Assembly: GCF_039542345.1 (NCBI RefSeq)
Contig: NZ_BAABHY010000005.1
Span: 1 to 64,000, forward strand
Direction: 5' to 3'
From: Orbus sasakiae
Lineage (GTDB): Bacteria > Pseudomonadota > Gammaproteobacteria > Enterobacterales > Orbaceae
DNA: 64,000 bases
Position 1 is the stretch's first letter. Every line of letters starts with the position of its first letter. This document shows positions 53,971 through 63,181 of this stretch, one piece after another. The notes beneath the pieces are model-generated. The model saw nothing but the letters and a program-made list of their open reading frames with translations, was not told the origin of the DNA and made no database searches. The position numbers and the translations under genes are program-made.

Positions 53971-55356
53971 TTAATTCGTATTATCTTGAGTTTGTGCTTG
54001 AGCTGTTTCTTTTCTAAGTTCTTTGGCATAAAAGAAGTAGCCGACACACCAATATGCAGCAAGTGCTAACGGAATAAAGTAACCTTGCATAAACTGCGTG
54101 ATAAATGAGAAGGCATAAGTAAATACAGGCGCATCAATTGAGCTATTTGAGATCAGTTGACCAGCTGGGATATCTATCGCTTTTGTTGCTAGACCTAAAT
54201 CGGTGATCATCGGTGCAAACTGCGTGCCGACAAACAGGAAGAACGGTACACCAATGATAGCTAATATAACCATTCTTAACGTATTACCATTGGTTAAGAT
54301 ATAAGCAGGCACCACCAGTGCAATATTAATAATACCGGCAAATGGCAGGATTTTATTTCCTGGTAAAATCACAGCCCAAATCAACGTAAAAGGAATGGCG
54401 ACGATGACGGTAAACCAAATTTCACTTGAGCCCCCCATAAACGGCCAGTCTAAACCGACAAACAGTTTACGGCCTGCAAAACGTTTATTCATGTAATCAC
54501 TGATCGCCTCAGAAATCGGTGATAGTGCTTGCATAAATAATTTCGAAATCATTGGGAACAGCATCAGCGCTGTTGCCGCTTGTACCCCTAGCATTAAAAT
54601 CGTTGCCACATCATAGCCGGCAATAATACCGAAGGTCACACCAAGGATAAAGCCAATCACATGGTTTTCTGCAAACACCCCAATTTTTGATCGCAGGGCT
54701 GCCGCATCCATCGGTTTATTTAACGCTGGTATTTTACGTAACAGTAAATCAAACGGGTAATAGATGGCAGCAAAAAATAACATTCTATGGGTACAGGTAA
54801 TACCTGGAATACCAGTAAGTTTTTCAATACGATGCTGATTGATATCACCAGAGTTAAGTTCCATAATAATTTGGAATGAGGCAATGACGAAGGCTAGTAC
54901 TAATGCGGTGACTGAACCAAAAATCGGTGATGCAACAGCAAGCACAATAAACGCTGTGAAAATTTTACCCCATACGTTCCATAAATCGGCATTAAAGGTA
55001 TCCGTCTTTTTAATGACTAACATGAAAATATTGATCCCGACTTGCAAAGGGAACATTAAGAAAGCATATGGCCAAGCCCATGATACGTTGGCCATGGTTG
55101 TCCAACCGCCGTCAATAATACTCAGTTCTAAACCCGTGCGCTCCATCATGGTTTGAGCAGCGGCACCAATGGCCCCCACCATAAAACCAATCAACATACT
55201 CATCCCGACAAATGCGACCCCTAATGTGATAGCGGCAGAGGCTGCATCTTTAAATTTCATACGTACAATGAGACCCGCAAGTAACATGATAAATGGCACA
55301 AAAACCGGCGCCCCTAAATTTAAAATATAACTAACTACAGAACTAAGAAAATCCAT
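53971..55356 (-). CDS. PTS EIIC, galactitol family
   Basis: Sugar- or polyol-transporting membrane subunit of the Gat PTS family, 461 residues with about ten hydrophobic segments. LNLGAPVFVPFIMLLAGLIV near the N-terminus and the LDWPFMGGSSEIWFTVIVA region are typical of GatC. Together with the EIIB and EIIA genes just upstream it forms a complete transporter. Substrate cannot be read from sequence; a ketose or polyol that yields a class II aldolase substrate is the inference. Confidence 0.86.
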   Translation of the reverse strand: MDFLSSVVSYILNLGAPVFVPFIMLLAGLIVRMKFKDAASAAITLGVAFVGMSMLIGFMVGAIGAAAQTMMERTGLELSIIDGGWTTMANVSWAWPYAFLMFPLQVGINIFMLVIKKTDTFNADLWNVWGKIFTAFIVLAVASPIFGSVTALVLAFVIASFQIIMELNSGDINQHRIEKLTGIPGITCTHRMLFFAAIYYPFDLLLRKIPALNKPMDAAALRSKIGVFAENHVIGFILGVTFGIIAGYDVATILMLGVQAATALMLFPMISKLFMQALSPISEAISDYMNKRFAGRKLFVGLDWPFMGGSSEIWFTVIVAIPFTLIWAVILPGNKILPFAGIINIALVVPAYILTNGNTLRMVILAIIGVPFFLFVGTQFAPMITDLGLATKAIDIPAGQLISNSSIDAPVFTYAFSFITQFMQGYFIPLALAAYWCVGYFFYAKELRKETAQAQTQDNTN

Positions 55357-55379
55357 TATCGTTCTCCTACATTGAGTTA

Positions 55380-55658
55380 TTATTTACAGGCATCAATAAT
55401 TTTTTGTAATTCAGCATCCATGCCTATGCCTGTTAAAAATGCAATCCCATTGATCACCGGAATAGGATATTCCTTATCAATTTTGGTGATTGCGATATAA
55501 GCTGCACTATCTTTCATATGTGTATCAACTGACTTTAAATCGACCACTTCGACTTTAATATCGTTATAACCTTTTTCTTTTAATAGTCTCATAGCTTTAC
55601 TGGCAACGGTTTGTGACGTGGCGACACCACTGCCACAAGCGACAATAATTTTTTTCAT
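55380..55658 (-). CDS. PTS EIIB, galactitol/lactose-type
   Basis: 92-residue cytosolic phosphocarrier. Cys8 in VACGSGVATSQT is the phospho-cysteine; the fold pattern continues with VEVVDLKSVDTHMKDSAAYI. GGAG lies ahead of the ATG. Second gene of the operon. Confidence 0.88.
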   Translation of the reverse strand: MKKIIVACGSGVATSQTVASKAMRLLKEKGYNDIKVEVVDLKSVDTHMKDSAAYIAITKIDKEYPIPVINGIAFLTGIGMDAELQKIIDACK

Positions 55659-55673
55659 ACTTCAGTCTCCTTT

Positions 55674-56150
55674 TTAAAACTTAACTTTTGAGTTGAGTAG
55701 TTGCATAAACTGATCACATGTTTTGGCTTCATGAAGTTGCTCTAAAAACGTTTTTTCACTAAAACATGCCATTAATGTTTGTAATAAATTGATGTGGCCA
55801 TCTTTCTCGACAAAACCGAGAAGAAAGATAAAGTGAGCATTGAGGATTTGGTCATTGTTGGCCATTTCATGCCAATCAACGGTGCCCTTAACACGAGTGA
55901 CTGAGATAAACGGCTTGATAATATGTTCTATATCAGTATGCGGCAGAGCAACAACATATGGTTCGGTAGGCAAAGCGGTAGGGTAAGCCGCTTCTCGTGT
56001 TTTAATTGCTGGTAAAAATGATGCTTTTACATATCCTTTGTCATGTAAAATCGGATAAATAAAATCAAAAAATTCATTAGCATTGTGGAATGTTTTGTCT
56101 AAGAAGATAAGCTCCTCAAAAAACATATCGCTAGTTGAATTTTTGCCCAT
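55674..56150 (-). CDS. PTS EIIA, fructose/mannitol/galactitol type
   Basis: 158-residue phosphocarrier. The active His is in EPYVVALPHTDIEHI; REAAYPTALPTEPY resembles the EIIA-Mtl/Fru motif REALYPTGLP. LNAHFIFLLGFVEKDGHINLLQ completes the domain. First gene of the seven-gene operon IIA-IIB-IIC-regulator-aldolase-dhaK-dhaL. Confidence 0.88.
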   Translation of the reverse strand: MGKNSTSDMFFEELIFLDKTFHNANEFFDFIYPILHDKGYVKASFLPAIKTREAAYPTALPTEPYVVALPHTDIEHIIKPFISVTRVKGTVDWHEMANNDQILNAHFIFLLGFVEKDGHINLLQTLMACFSEKTFLEQLHEAKTCDQFMQLLNSKVKF

Positions 56151-56431
56151 AGCTGTCTCCTAAATCAAATTTTTAATATCCTCACCACTGACTCGGTGTT
56201 GTTATCCGTTCTGATGAGTTTGATTTTAGGCAATTAGCCACAAATAAACTAATGATATTGGTACCAAATAATATCCGTTATTTTGCGCATCATATTGACG
56301 ATAAAGAGAGGGACTAATGGGGTTTGTTAAATCATAAAAAAACATTAAGAGAGAAAGTGATAAAGCTATCACTGATAACCACTTGTCGGTGAAGTGGTTA
56401 TCAGTCTTTTGGGAAATCGGTCTAACCGAAA
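56151..56431. other. PTS operon promoter region and autotransporter 3' region
   Basis: About 280 bases. It contains the 10-bp palindrome TTGGTACCAA (56258-56267), a possible activator or operator site about 110 bases ahead of the EIIA ATG, and the two terminator hairpins of the autotransporter gene. No ORF. Confidence 0.5.
56356..56405 (-). terminator. Tandem hairpins after the autotransporter gene
   Basis: ACTGATAACCACTT / AAGTGGTTATCAGT (14 bp, 56371-56405) and AGTGATA-AAGC-TATCACT (56356-56373) abut. On the minus strand they follow the autotransporter stop by 27 bases. Confidence 0.75.
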
Positions 56432-59278
56432 TTAGAAACGCACTTGCATCCCGAGAGTTAAACCAATATTACGATAATCATGTTCACCAAACTGGTAACC
56501 AAGATTAATCCAGATGTTGCTATTTTTGTGAAGGGTACTTTCAATGCCCCCTTTGATTTCAGCAAGATTACGCACACCTGACTGATAAACGCGATCACCA
56601 TTCATTTTGATAGAAAAAGGTTGGGTATTATAAAGCCAGTTGGTTTCAATAAAGATTTGTCCACTAAAATCTTGTACTGGGCTATTCGAATCAAGAATTG
56701 TTCTTAAACCTAATCGTGTTTGAAGATTATTACTTTTACCCGATATTTTTGAACCTTCTCGCTCAGTATGATTATCCGCATCAACGCCCATCCAAGTTAG
56801 TTGACCTTGCGGTTGTAACCATAAATGATAATACTCTGACTCAGCGGCTAAAAACGTATACCCACCCTCAAGTGAAGCAGTAAAACCTTTTAGTTTATAC
56901 TCTTCCGATTGTAGCCCTTCACCATTAACCTTACCATTCAGATGGTTCCACATGAGCCAACTATCAACATACAGACCGGTTCTGTTAAGATCATTTTCAT
57001 ACCACGTGCCATATAAGCCAACACTGTAACCATCAACTTTACCGGATGAACTGTTCCCAAGCTTATTAGGTCCAACATCGTTAGTGCTACGCCCATATCC
57101 AGCCATGATACCGACATGTAGACGATCTACACCTTGGTGTGACCAATTTGCAATATCGCCCCCTAATTGTGTGACATACCAATTATTGGTGACATCAAGT
57201 TGACTGCTTGCACCAAATTCATTTTGCCCATATTGATAACGTAGCCACATGCTCGTCGTTTTATGTTCACCAGTTATAAAATCGATATAAGATGTTTCAC
57301 CTTGGCGATCGTGCAACCGCAAGTTAAACATGGTATTTGCTGCAACGAGATTGCCTAAATAGGATCCAGCTTCAGGCCGTAATATACTTTCATCACTATC
57401 ACCTGTTAATTTTGAGGTTAAATACCAATTGTTTGAGTTTGAATCAGTCGTTCCTCTCGCTAAGGTATAATCGTAAGCGCCAGCGACAATACGACCTTGT
57501 TGTTCAAAACTCCCTGACGAATCACCTTTCACTTGAATGACCTCAATACCTTCAATTGTTTGGTCACCAAGGCCACCCGCATTATTGATTTGAACATAGG
57601 TACGACCTGACGTATCACCATTCACAATCAACTTATCGGTCAGTGAATCATCACCATTTAACGCCGTATTCATGATAATCAAACCATCATTTCCGCTGTA
57701 ATTACCTTCCACGGTTAATGTGGTAAAGCGGTTAGCACGTTGAGATCCCGAATTTGATAAAAATGTAATGGTTGAGTTATCGTTAATCAGATCAGTTAAA
57801 TTAGAGTCGCTATCGAATTGCCATAATGATCCATTTTTTAATGTAATATTGGCGATAGCGGTATCTGCTTTTTCAGTATGACCCGATATAGTTGAATTAC
57901 CATCGACAACGATATCGACAGTCGTAATACCCTGATCCCATGAAGGTGACCCAGATCCTGTATAATCCTCAACTTTGAGTAAACCCGACTCACCAGACAA
58001 CAAGCTACCATCAAGCACATTTACCTGCAAAGTACCACCTTGTGCAGCGATGCCATATCCCGCTTCAGACACAATACTTGAACGCTGTAAATCAACTTTA
58101 GAACCGTTTCGACTCCCCCCATTCTCAGCAACCCCCACTAACATATAAATACCATGAGCATCAGTGCCTTTTGTCAGGATTGAGCTATCTTCTAAAGAGA
58201 TATACCCGGCATATTGGACCATTGCACCATGAGCCCCCTGACCAGAGGTTTCAATCGATGAGCCATTTTTTAGGTAATTATTACCATAATGATAACTATA
58301 CACGCCAACTGAACCAGTGCCTTGCGTTGTTACACGGCTATTATCTAGCGAAATTTTTGCACCACCGCGAGACCATAAACCGTATGCATTATCCCCTGAC
58401 GTTGCCACCGTTGAACCATTTAATAATTCAATCGTATTCCAACTATAATTCGCAATAGCACCTGAACTACCGGTACCTTCGGTGATGATATAAGAATTAT
58501 TCCAACTGGAAACGGCACCGCGAGCTGGTTGCCCATTCGTTCCCCCCATCTGTACACTGTATATACCATAGGCATTATCGCCTTTTGTATGCAGGGTGAC
58601 ATTATTTGCATTGACACTCGTTTGAACCGGGCTTGTACCAGTATTATTGGCACCACCAAGATAAGCGCCAATCCCATTATCCGATGTTGTGGTTATCGTA
58701 CCATTGGATAAATAGACTTCAGCACTAAAAAAAGCATACACACCGTGAGCACCCGCAGTAATATCAAAATCATCAATTTTAGTAATGTTTGCAATATCGT
58801 TTTTAGTTACACTGCCATTAAGATCTAATCCATTACCTGTCGCATTAATCGTGACATCCGTTAAATCAATATTCGCCGATCCACTGCTAGCTAAACCCGT
58901 GCCATTTGAATCAATATTTAAACCACGACCAATAAAGTCTGTTGTCGTTCCTGCGCTGCCAACAATATGCCCCACCCCCTGAATGTGGACCCCGACACAA
59001 TTCGATGTTGTGCAAGTTAGGGTTAAATTATCAATTTCAGCATTGGCGCCATTAATAATCGAAACACGACCATTAACCGTGGTGTCTTTAATTTGAATAC
59101 CCGTGCCATCTTGGGAAACCGAAATGCCATCAAGTTGTTGCCCATCAACAACATGTCCTGGTTGGCCATCATAAATATTAATTTGTTCAGCATGGACTTT
59201 TGATATACCAACTGAAGTCAATGCGGAAAGCAGTAAACAATGAATTAAAGATTTTGGGGGATAAGATCGCCTAAGCAT
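56432..59278 (-). CDS. Classical autotransporter with beta-helix passenger
   Basis: Type V secreted surface protein, 948 residues. Signal peptide to KVHAEQ; a passenger (about 40-660) made of short beta-helix turns with recurring GxYGIY/GAHG-like steps such as GDNAYGIYS, GDNAYGLWS, GSVGVYSYH and GAHGAMVQY; then a C-terminal barrel (about 670-948) with SMWLRYQYGQNEFG, GLYGTWYENDLNRTGLYVDSW (in parts), ending LTLGMQVRF, an outer-membrane assembly signal. No protease Ser motif or RGD was noted, so adhesion is likelier than catalysis. The start at 59278 gives a normal signal peptide; 59293 is an alternative. Confidence 0.88.
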   Translation of the reverse strand: MLRRSYPPKSLIHCLLLSALTSVGISKVHAEQINIYDGQPGHVVDGQQLDGISVSQDGTGIQIKDTTVNGRVSIINGANAEIDNLTLTCTTSNCVGVHIQGVGHIVGSAGTTTDFIGRGLNIDSNGTGLASSGSANIDLTDVTINATGNGLDLNGSVTKNDIANITKIDDFDITAGAHGVYAFFSAEVYLSNGTITTTSDNGIGAYLGGANNTGTSPVQTSVNANNVTLHTKGDNAYGIYSVQMGGTNGQPARGAVSSWNNSYIITEGTGSSGAIANYSWNTIELLNGSTVATSGDNAYGLWSRGGAKISLDNSRVTTQGTGSVGVYSYHYGNNYLKNGSSIETSGQGAHGAMVQYAGYISLEDSSILTKGTDAHGIYMLVGVAENGGSRNGSKVDLQRSSIVSEAGYGIAAQGGTLQVNVLDGSLLSGESGLLKVEDYTGSGSPSWDQGITTVDIVVDGNSTISGHTEKADTAIANITLKNGSLWQFDSDSNLTDLINDNSTITFLSNSGSQRANRFTTLTVEGNYSGNDGLIIMNTALNGDDSLTDKLIVNGDTSGRTYVQINNAGGLGDQTIEGIEVIQVKGDSSGSFEQQGRIVAGAYDYTLARGTTDSNSNNWYLTSKLTGDSDESILRPEAGSYLGNLVAANTMFNLRLHDRQGETSYIDFITGEHKTTSMWLRYQYGQNEFGASSQLDVTNNWYVTQLGGDIANWSHQGVDRLHVGIMAGYGRSTNDVGPNKLGNSSSGKVDGYSVGLYGTWYENDLNRTGLYVDSWLMWNHLNGKVNGEGLQSEEYKLKGFTASLEGGYTFLAAESEYYHLWLQPQGQLTWMGVDADNHTEREGSKISGKSNNLQTRLGLRTILDSNSPVQDFSGQIFIETNWLYNTQPFSIKMNGDRVYQSGVRNLAEIKGGIESTLHKNSNIWINLGYQFGEHDYRNIGLTLGMQVRF

Positions 59279-59625
59279 ATTAATTTCCATCATGAGTTGT
59301 CATTTATTATTTGGTTATGTTTATTTTTTTAGAACGAGCAGAGCCTGCTCAATTTGTCGGATACTAACGGCCAATAAATAGCTAGTCAAGTAATAAAAAT
59401 CGTACAAATTGACACTATCCAATATAAAAAATCGCGGTAAATTGATTTTATTTAACATATTGTCTTCACATTAATAAATATTTCTAAAAAAGCGCAATAA
59501 TTAATGACAGAGAAGACAATTAGCGCTTTAATAATAGAGGAATCATAAGGTATATCAGTCCATGCTCATTAGCAGTTTGGTTGAAACAGTTCTCCACCAC
59601 ATTTCATCAAAACAGGAGTTCTTAT
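59279..59625. other. Divergent promoter region, autotransporter and MFS genes
   Basis: About 347 AT-rich bases between divergent genes. I see no well-formed sigma-70 pair or palindrome. AGGAG (59614-59618) is the ribosome-binding site of the MFS gene. Confidence 0.5.
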
Positions 59626-60846
59626 ATGCAGTCCTCTTCGCAACAAAATATTCCTACATCTTATTGGATAAGAATCGTCGTTATTTTCTTTTTAGGTTGG
59701 GTCGTGATTTATGCGGGTCGTTCCGTTTTAAGCCCAATTGTAGGGGAGTTACAAACTGCTTTTGGCTTATCGAAAGCTGAGACAGGCGGTATCATGAGCT
59801 TGTTCTTCTTGGCTTATACGCTATTACAAATCCCATCTGGGATTCTGGGCGATAAAATTGGCCGTAAGCGCGTATTAGTAACCGGCTTTACTTTATACGC
59901 TATCTTTATTGCATCAGTCTATTTTGTCCCCTCATTTGCTGTATTCTTATTTTTATGGATTCTAGCAGGTGCCGCGCAAGGGTGTTATTACGGTCCACAA
60001 TATGCCTTATCATCAGAAGCGATTCCTAAAAAATGGATTACCGTCGGTAGTGCCATCATTGGAAGTGGTATGTCATTTGGTATTGCAATGGGTTATTACC
60101 TATCAAGTGTGATGGTCTCGGTTTATCATACCTCATGGAAAATGCCTTTCGTGCTGGTCGCCATCCCGATTGTGATTGTCACCTTATTAATGCTGTTTTT
60201 TGTCCGCGAAAGAATTACCCCCGTCAACGCCGCGAATAGTCAAATGGCACCGAAAGGAAATTTTGCAGATCTGTTTAAAAACCGTAACCTTGTCCTTGCC
60301 TATATCACGATTTTCTGCTCAATTTATGGCTTTTTCGTTATCATCACATGGTTACCAAACTATTTAGAAGCAGAAAGGGGAATGGATAAGATTGAAGCGT
60401 CACAAATTGCCTCTATCGTGCCGTGGATTTCAATCATTGGTACCATTTTGTGTAGTTATGTCTCGGACAAATTAGGTCGCCGTAAACCGGTTGTCCTCTT
60501 TATGATGCCATTATCACTGGTTGCCATTTTTGGTATTGTGTATTCCGACTCATATGCGGTTTTAATTGCCGTGTTAATTCTATATGGCTTTATTGGTAAA
60601 ATTAGCCTTAACCCAGTGCTAATAGCCTTAGTTGCAGACAATGCACCGAGAGCCTCGCTAAGTACTGCATTTGGTTTGTATAACTTTTTTGGTATGGCTG
60701 CATCGATTTGTGCCCCTTATGTCACAGGACTTATTGCCGATAAAACAGGTAGCTTAAATAGCGGTTTCTATTTTGCCGCATTTATCACATTAATTGGAAT
60801 TACCGCAATCTCGTTTGTTAAAGAAGGCCCTAAAAAGACGGATTAA
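59626..60846 (+). CDS. MFS transporter, probably for an allantoin-pathway or organic-acid substrate
   Basis: 406-residue, 12-TM major facilitator. The loop 2-3 signature is GDKIGRKRV, the loop 8-9 copy DKLGRRKPVV, and YYGPQYALSSEAIPKKW marks the ACS/sugar-phosphate-like branch. ATG at 59626 has AGGAG 7 bases upstream, which rules out the TTG at 59581. It converges on allD with tandem terminators between, so it is a separate transcript. Its closeness to the allantoin genes hints at an ureide or oxamate-like substrate; this is guesswork from position. Confidence 0.78.
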   Translation: MQSSSQQNIPTSYWIRIVVIFFLGWVVIYAGRSVLSPIVGELQTAFGLSKAETGGIMSLFFLAYTLLQIPSGILGDKIGRKRVLVTGFTLYAIFIASVYFVPSFAVFLFLWILAGAAQGCYYGPQYALSSEAIPKKWITVGSAIIGSGMSFGIAMGYYLSSVMVSVYHTSWKMPFVLVAIPIVIVTLLMLFFVRERITPVNAANSQMAPKGNFADLFKNRNLVLAYITIFCSIYGFFVIITWLPNYLEAERGMDKIEASQIASIVPWISIIGTILCSYVSDKLGRRKPVVLFMMPLSLVAIFGIVYSDSYAVLIAVLILYGFIGKISLNPVLIALVADNAPRASLSTAFGLYNFFGMAASICAPYVTGLIADKTGSLNSGFYFAAFITLIGITAISFVKEGPKKTD

Positions 60847-60869
60847 ATCACCAATACATTCTCTTTCAC

Positions 60870-60897
60870 ATACCGGCATCATTTGTCGGTATTTTTT
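60870..60897 (+). terminator. Terminator 1 of the MFS gene
   Basis: ATACCG / CGGTAT hairpin followed by TTTTT, 24 bases after the stop. Confidence 0.75.
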
Positions 60898-60915
60898 GAG
60901 TGTTACTCAGTCAAT

Positions 60916-60947
60916 AAAAAAGCCACTTATCACTAAGTGGCTTTTTT
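60916..60947. terminator. Terminator 2, bidirectional between MFS gene and allD
   Basis: A 14-bp perfect stem AAAAAAGCCACTTA / TAAGTGGCTTTTTT with a 4-base loop; T runs on both strands. Confidence 0.95.
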
Positions 60948-60971
60948 GTTATTTAACGAAATTGACGGTGA

Positions 60972-62021
60972 TTATTCAGCAAATTTATTTTTGTGATCGT
61001 AACGATTATAATGAATATCATCACTCACTAAGTAATTATAGATATCATCAACAATTTCAATGCCATCTTTAAGGTAAGCGGCTTCACGCGCTTTACCGCG
61101 TTCACCTGGGTAATAAACTTCTGCGTTACCTTTTGCTGGTTTCACTTCTTTTAGCTCATTAAGCATTGCTGACATAGCGTGTTTAAATGGCTCTAAGCCG
61201 ATAAAGAACGCTGGGTTAATCACAATGTGTAAATGACCCAATTCACGTCCTTTAGACAAATCAGCATACATTGATGATACGTGTTTACCAAATGGTAAGC
61301 CAAGTAAAATACCTGAGAAAATATCGACCATCATCATCAAACCATAACCTTTCGGCCCTGAGATTGGTAACAATGCATTAACTTTATGGGGATCGGTTGT
61401 TGGTTCACCATTTTCATCTACCGCCCAAGTTGATGGAATTGGTTCGCCTTTAGAACGCGCATACAGGACTTTACCCCATGCTTGTACCGTTGTTGCCATA
61501 TCAAAAGAAACAATACGATCATCAGCCGTTGGCGCAGCAAACGCGATTGGGTTAGTACCAAAAAACTCTTCAGCACCGCCATAAGGCACGACCATTGGAT
61601 CGGATTGACATACTGAAAATGCAATTAAGTCATTCTCAGCAGCCATTTCAGTAAAATAACCTAACGAACCACTGTGTGACATGCGACGAACACCCACAAC
61701 TGCAACGCCATTCTTTTTCGCCATTTCAATGGCTTTATCCATACCAATTTTTGCCGCAACAAGTCCACAACCATTGTCGAAATCTAAAATCGCACTTGAT
61801 GGACCGGTTTCGTTAAACGTCACATTTGGATTATGTGTGATACCACCTTTTGCAATACGCTCAGAATAATACTCAACACGCACAGCGCCATGAGAGTGAA
61901 TACCTCGTAAGTCAGCAAAGGTTAATACATCTGCTGCAACATCCGCGTGTTCTTTGGTTAAACCCGCTTTGTGCATTTTATTTGCAATCAATTCATGTAA
62001 CGTTTTTTTATCAACTCTCAT
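60972..62021 (-). CDS. allD: (S)-Ureidoglycolate dehydrogenase (NAD+)
   Basis: Oxidises ureidoglycolate to oxalurate in anaerobic allantoin use. 349 residues, the E. coli AllD length. It belongs to the Ldh2/sulpholactate family; DLRGIHSHGAVRVEYYSERI, SQSDPMVVPYGG-like CQSDPMVVPYGGAEEFFGTNP (in parts) and FDMATTVQAWGKVLYARSK match AllD, as does the C-terminus EIVDDIYNYL. GGAG precedes the ATG. Downstream of carbamate kinase and allE on the same strand. Confidence 0.92.
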   Translation of the reverse strand: MRVDKKTLHELIANKMHKAGLTKEHADVAADVLTFADLRGIHSHGAVRVEYYSERIAKGGITHNPNVTFNETGPSSAILDFDNGCGLVAAKIGMDKAIEMAKKNGVAVVGVRRMSHSGSLGYFTEMAAENDLIAFSVCQSDPMVVPYGGAEEFFGTNPIAFAAPTADDRIVSFDMATTVQAWGKVLYARSKGEPIPSTWAVDENGEPTTDPHKVNALLPISGPKGYGLMMMVDIFSGILLGLPFGKHVSSMYADLSKGRELGHLHIVINPAFFIGLEPFKHAMSAMLNELKEVKPAKGNAEVYYPGERGKAREAAYLKDGIEIVDDIYNYLVSDDIHYNRYDHKNKFAE

Positions 62022-62164
62022 ATCAATAACTCCTAGTAAGAATTCCGCATGTATAATCCCTCTAAGATATGCGGAATTAGTTATTCATTCTGTGATCAAG
62101 TTAAATATTTTTTATTAATTCAATCAATTTTAATTAATCATCATGAATTATTAAAACTCACTTA

Positions 62165-63070
62165 TTAATTTTTACTGACAATCGTACCTTTGCTGCCAGC
62201 CATTAATGCTTCGATATCCGTTAGGGTCCCGATATACGCTTTATTGCCGGTTTCTTCAACAAATTCAATGACTGATTTCACTTTTGGTCCAATTGCACCA
62301 TCATCAACAGCTAATGGTTTTAAACGTTCAGTATTCACTTTATGTAACGCGGTTTGTTGTGGTGTGCCCCAATTTTCATAAACCGCGTCAGCATCGGTTA
62401 GAATCATTAAATGATCTGCTTTTAACTGAATTGCCAATTGCGCAGCAGAGTGATCTTTATCAATAACCGCTTCAACGCCTTTATAACCGTGATTATCCTT
62501 AATCACCGGAACACCCCCGCCACCATTACAAATCACAATGGCATCATCGGTTAACAATTTTTTGATGGTATCAATTTCAAGGATATTTTTTGGTTTAGGT
62601 GATGGCACCACACGGCGTAAATACTGACCGTCTTTTTTAAACTGCCAGCCATACTGTTGCTTAAGCGCTTGTTCTTCTTCTGGTTGATAAACCGGTCCAA
62701 CATATTTAGTTGGATCTTTAAAAGAAGGATCATTTTTATCAACTTCAACTTGTGTTAATAATGTCACGACATTTTTAACATTTTCATGTTGTTGTAAGCT
62801 GCGACCAATCATATAACCAAGCATACCTTGGGTTTCTGCCACTAAAATATCTAATGGATAAGCAGGTACTTTCGGGTAAGCGGCATTTTGGAGAGCCAGT
62901 AAACCGACTTGAGGCCCATTACCATGCACAATCACTAAACGATACTTACCCGCTAATTTAGCGATTAATTGTGTTGTTGCATCAATATTGCGATATTGAT
63001 TTTCAACCGATAGTTGCTCATTGCGCTTACAAATCGCATTTCCACCTAACGCGATAACAATCAGTTCCAT
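62165..63070 (-). CDS. arcC: Carbamate kinase
   Basis: Converts carbamoyl phosphate and ADP to ATP plus carbamate, the energy-yielding end of allantoin breakdown. 301 residues. Motifs: VIALGGNAICKRNE, VHGNGPQVGLLALQN, GPVYQPEEEQALKQQYGW (family insertion), ICNGGGGVPV and ILTDADAVYENWG. It aligns best with the allantoin-linked E. coli YbcF/AllK rather than the arginine-deiminase type. Between allE and allD; the oxamate carbamoyltransferase that should supply carbamoyl phosphate is not in the window. Confidence 0.92.
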   Translation of the reverse strand: MELIVIALGGNAICKRNEQLSVENQYRNIDATTQLIAKLAGKYRLVIVHGNGPQVGLLALQNAAYPKVPAYPLDILVAETQGMLGYMIGRSLQQHENVKNVVTLLTQVEVDKNDPSFKDPTKYVGPVYQPEEEQALKQQYGWQFKKDGQYLRRVVPSPKPKNILEIDTIKKLLTDDAIVICNGGGGVPVIKDNHGYKGVEAVIDKDHSAAQLAIQLKADHLMILTDADAVYENWGTPQQTALHKVNTERLKPLAVDDGAIGPKVKSVIEFVEETGNKAYIGTLTDIEALMAGSKGTIVSKN

Positions 63071-63114
63071 AATATTTTCCTATAACATGTGTCTAAAAAA
63101 GGTAAAACTCGCCT

Positions 63115-63139
63115 ATAGAGCAGCATAATGCTGCTCTAT
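63115..63139. repeat. 12-bp palindrome between allE and carbamate kinase genes
   Basis: ATAGAGCAGCAT and ATGCTGCTCTAT flank a single base, making a stable hairpin in mRNA within the operon. No T tract follows, so it may be a processing site or partial terminator that lowers expression of downstream genes. Confidence 0.75.
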
Positions 63140-63181
63140 CATATTGATTAATTAAGCGAATAAATTAATAGCTATGTTTAC

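Noticed and set aside
54839..55156. 105-codon ORF antisense to the EIIC gene
   Set aside because: Shadow of transmembrane codons on the opposite strand.
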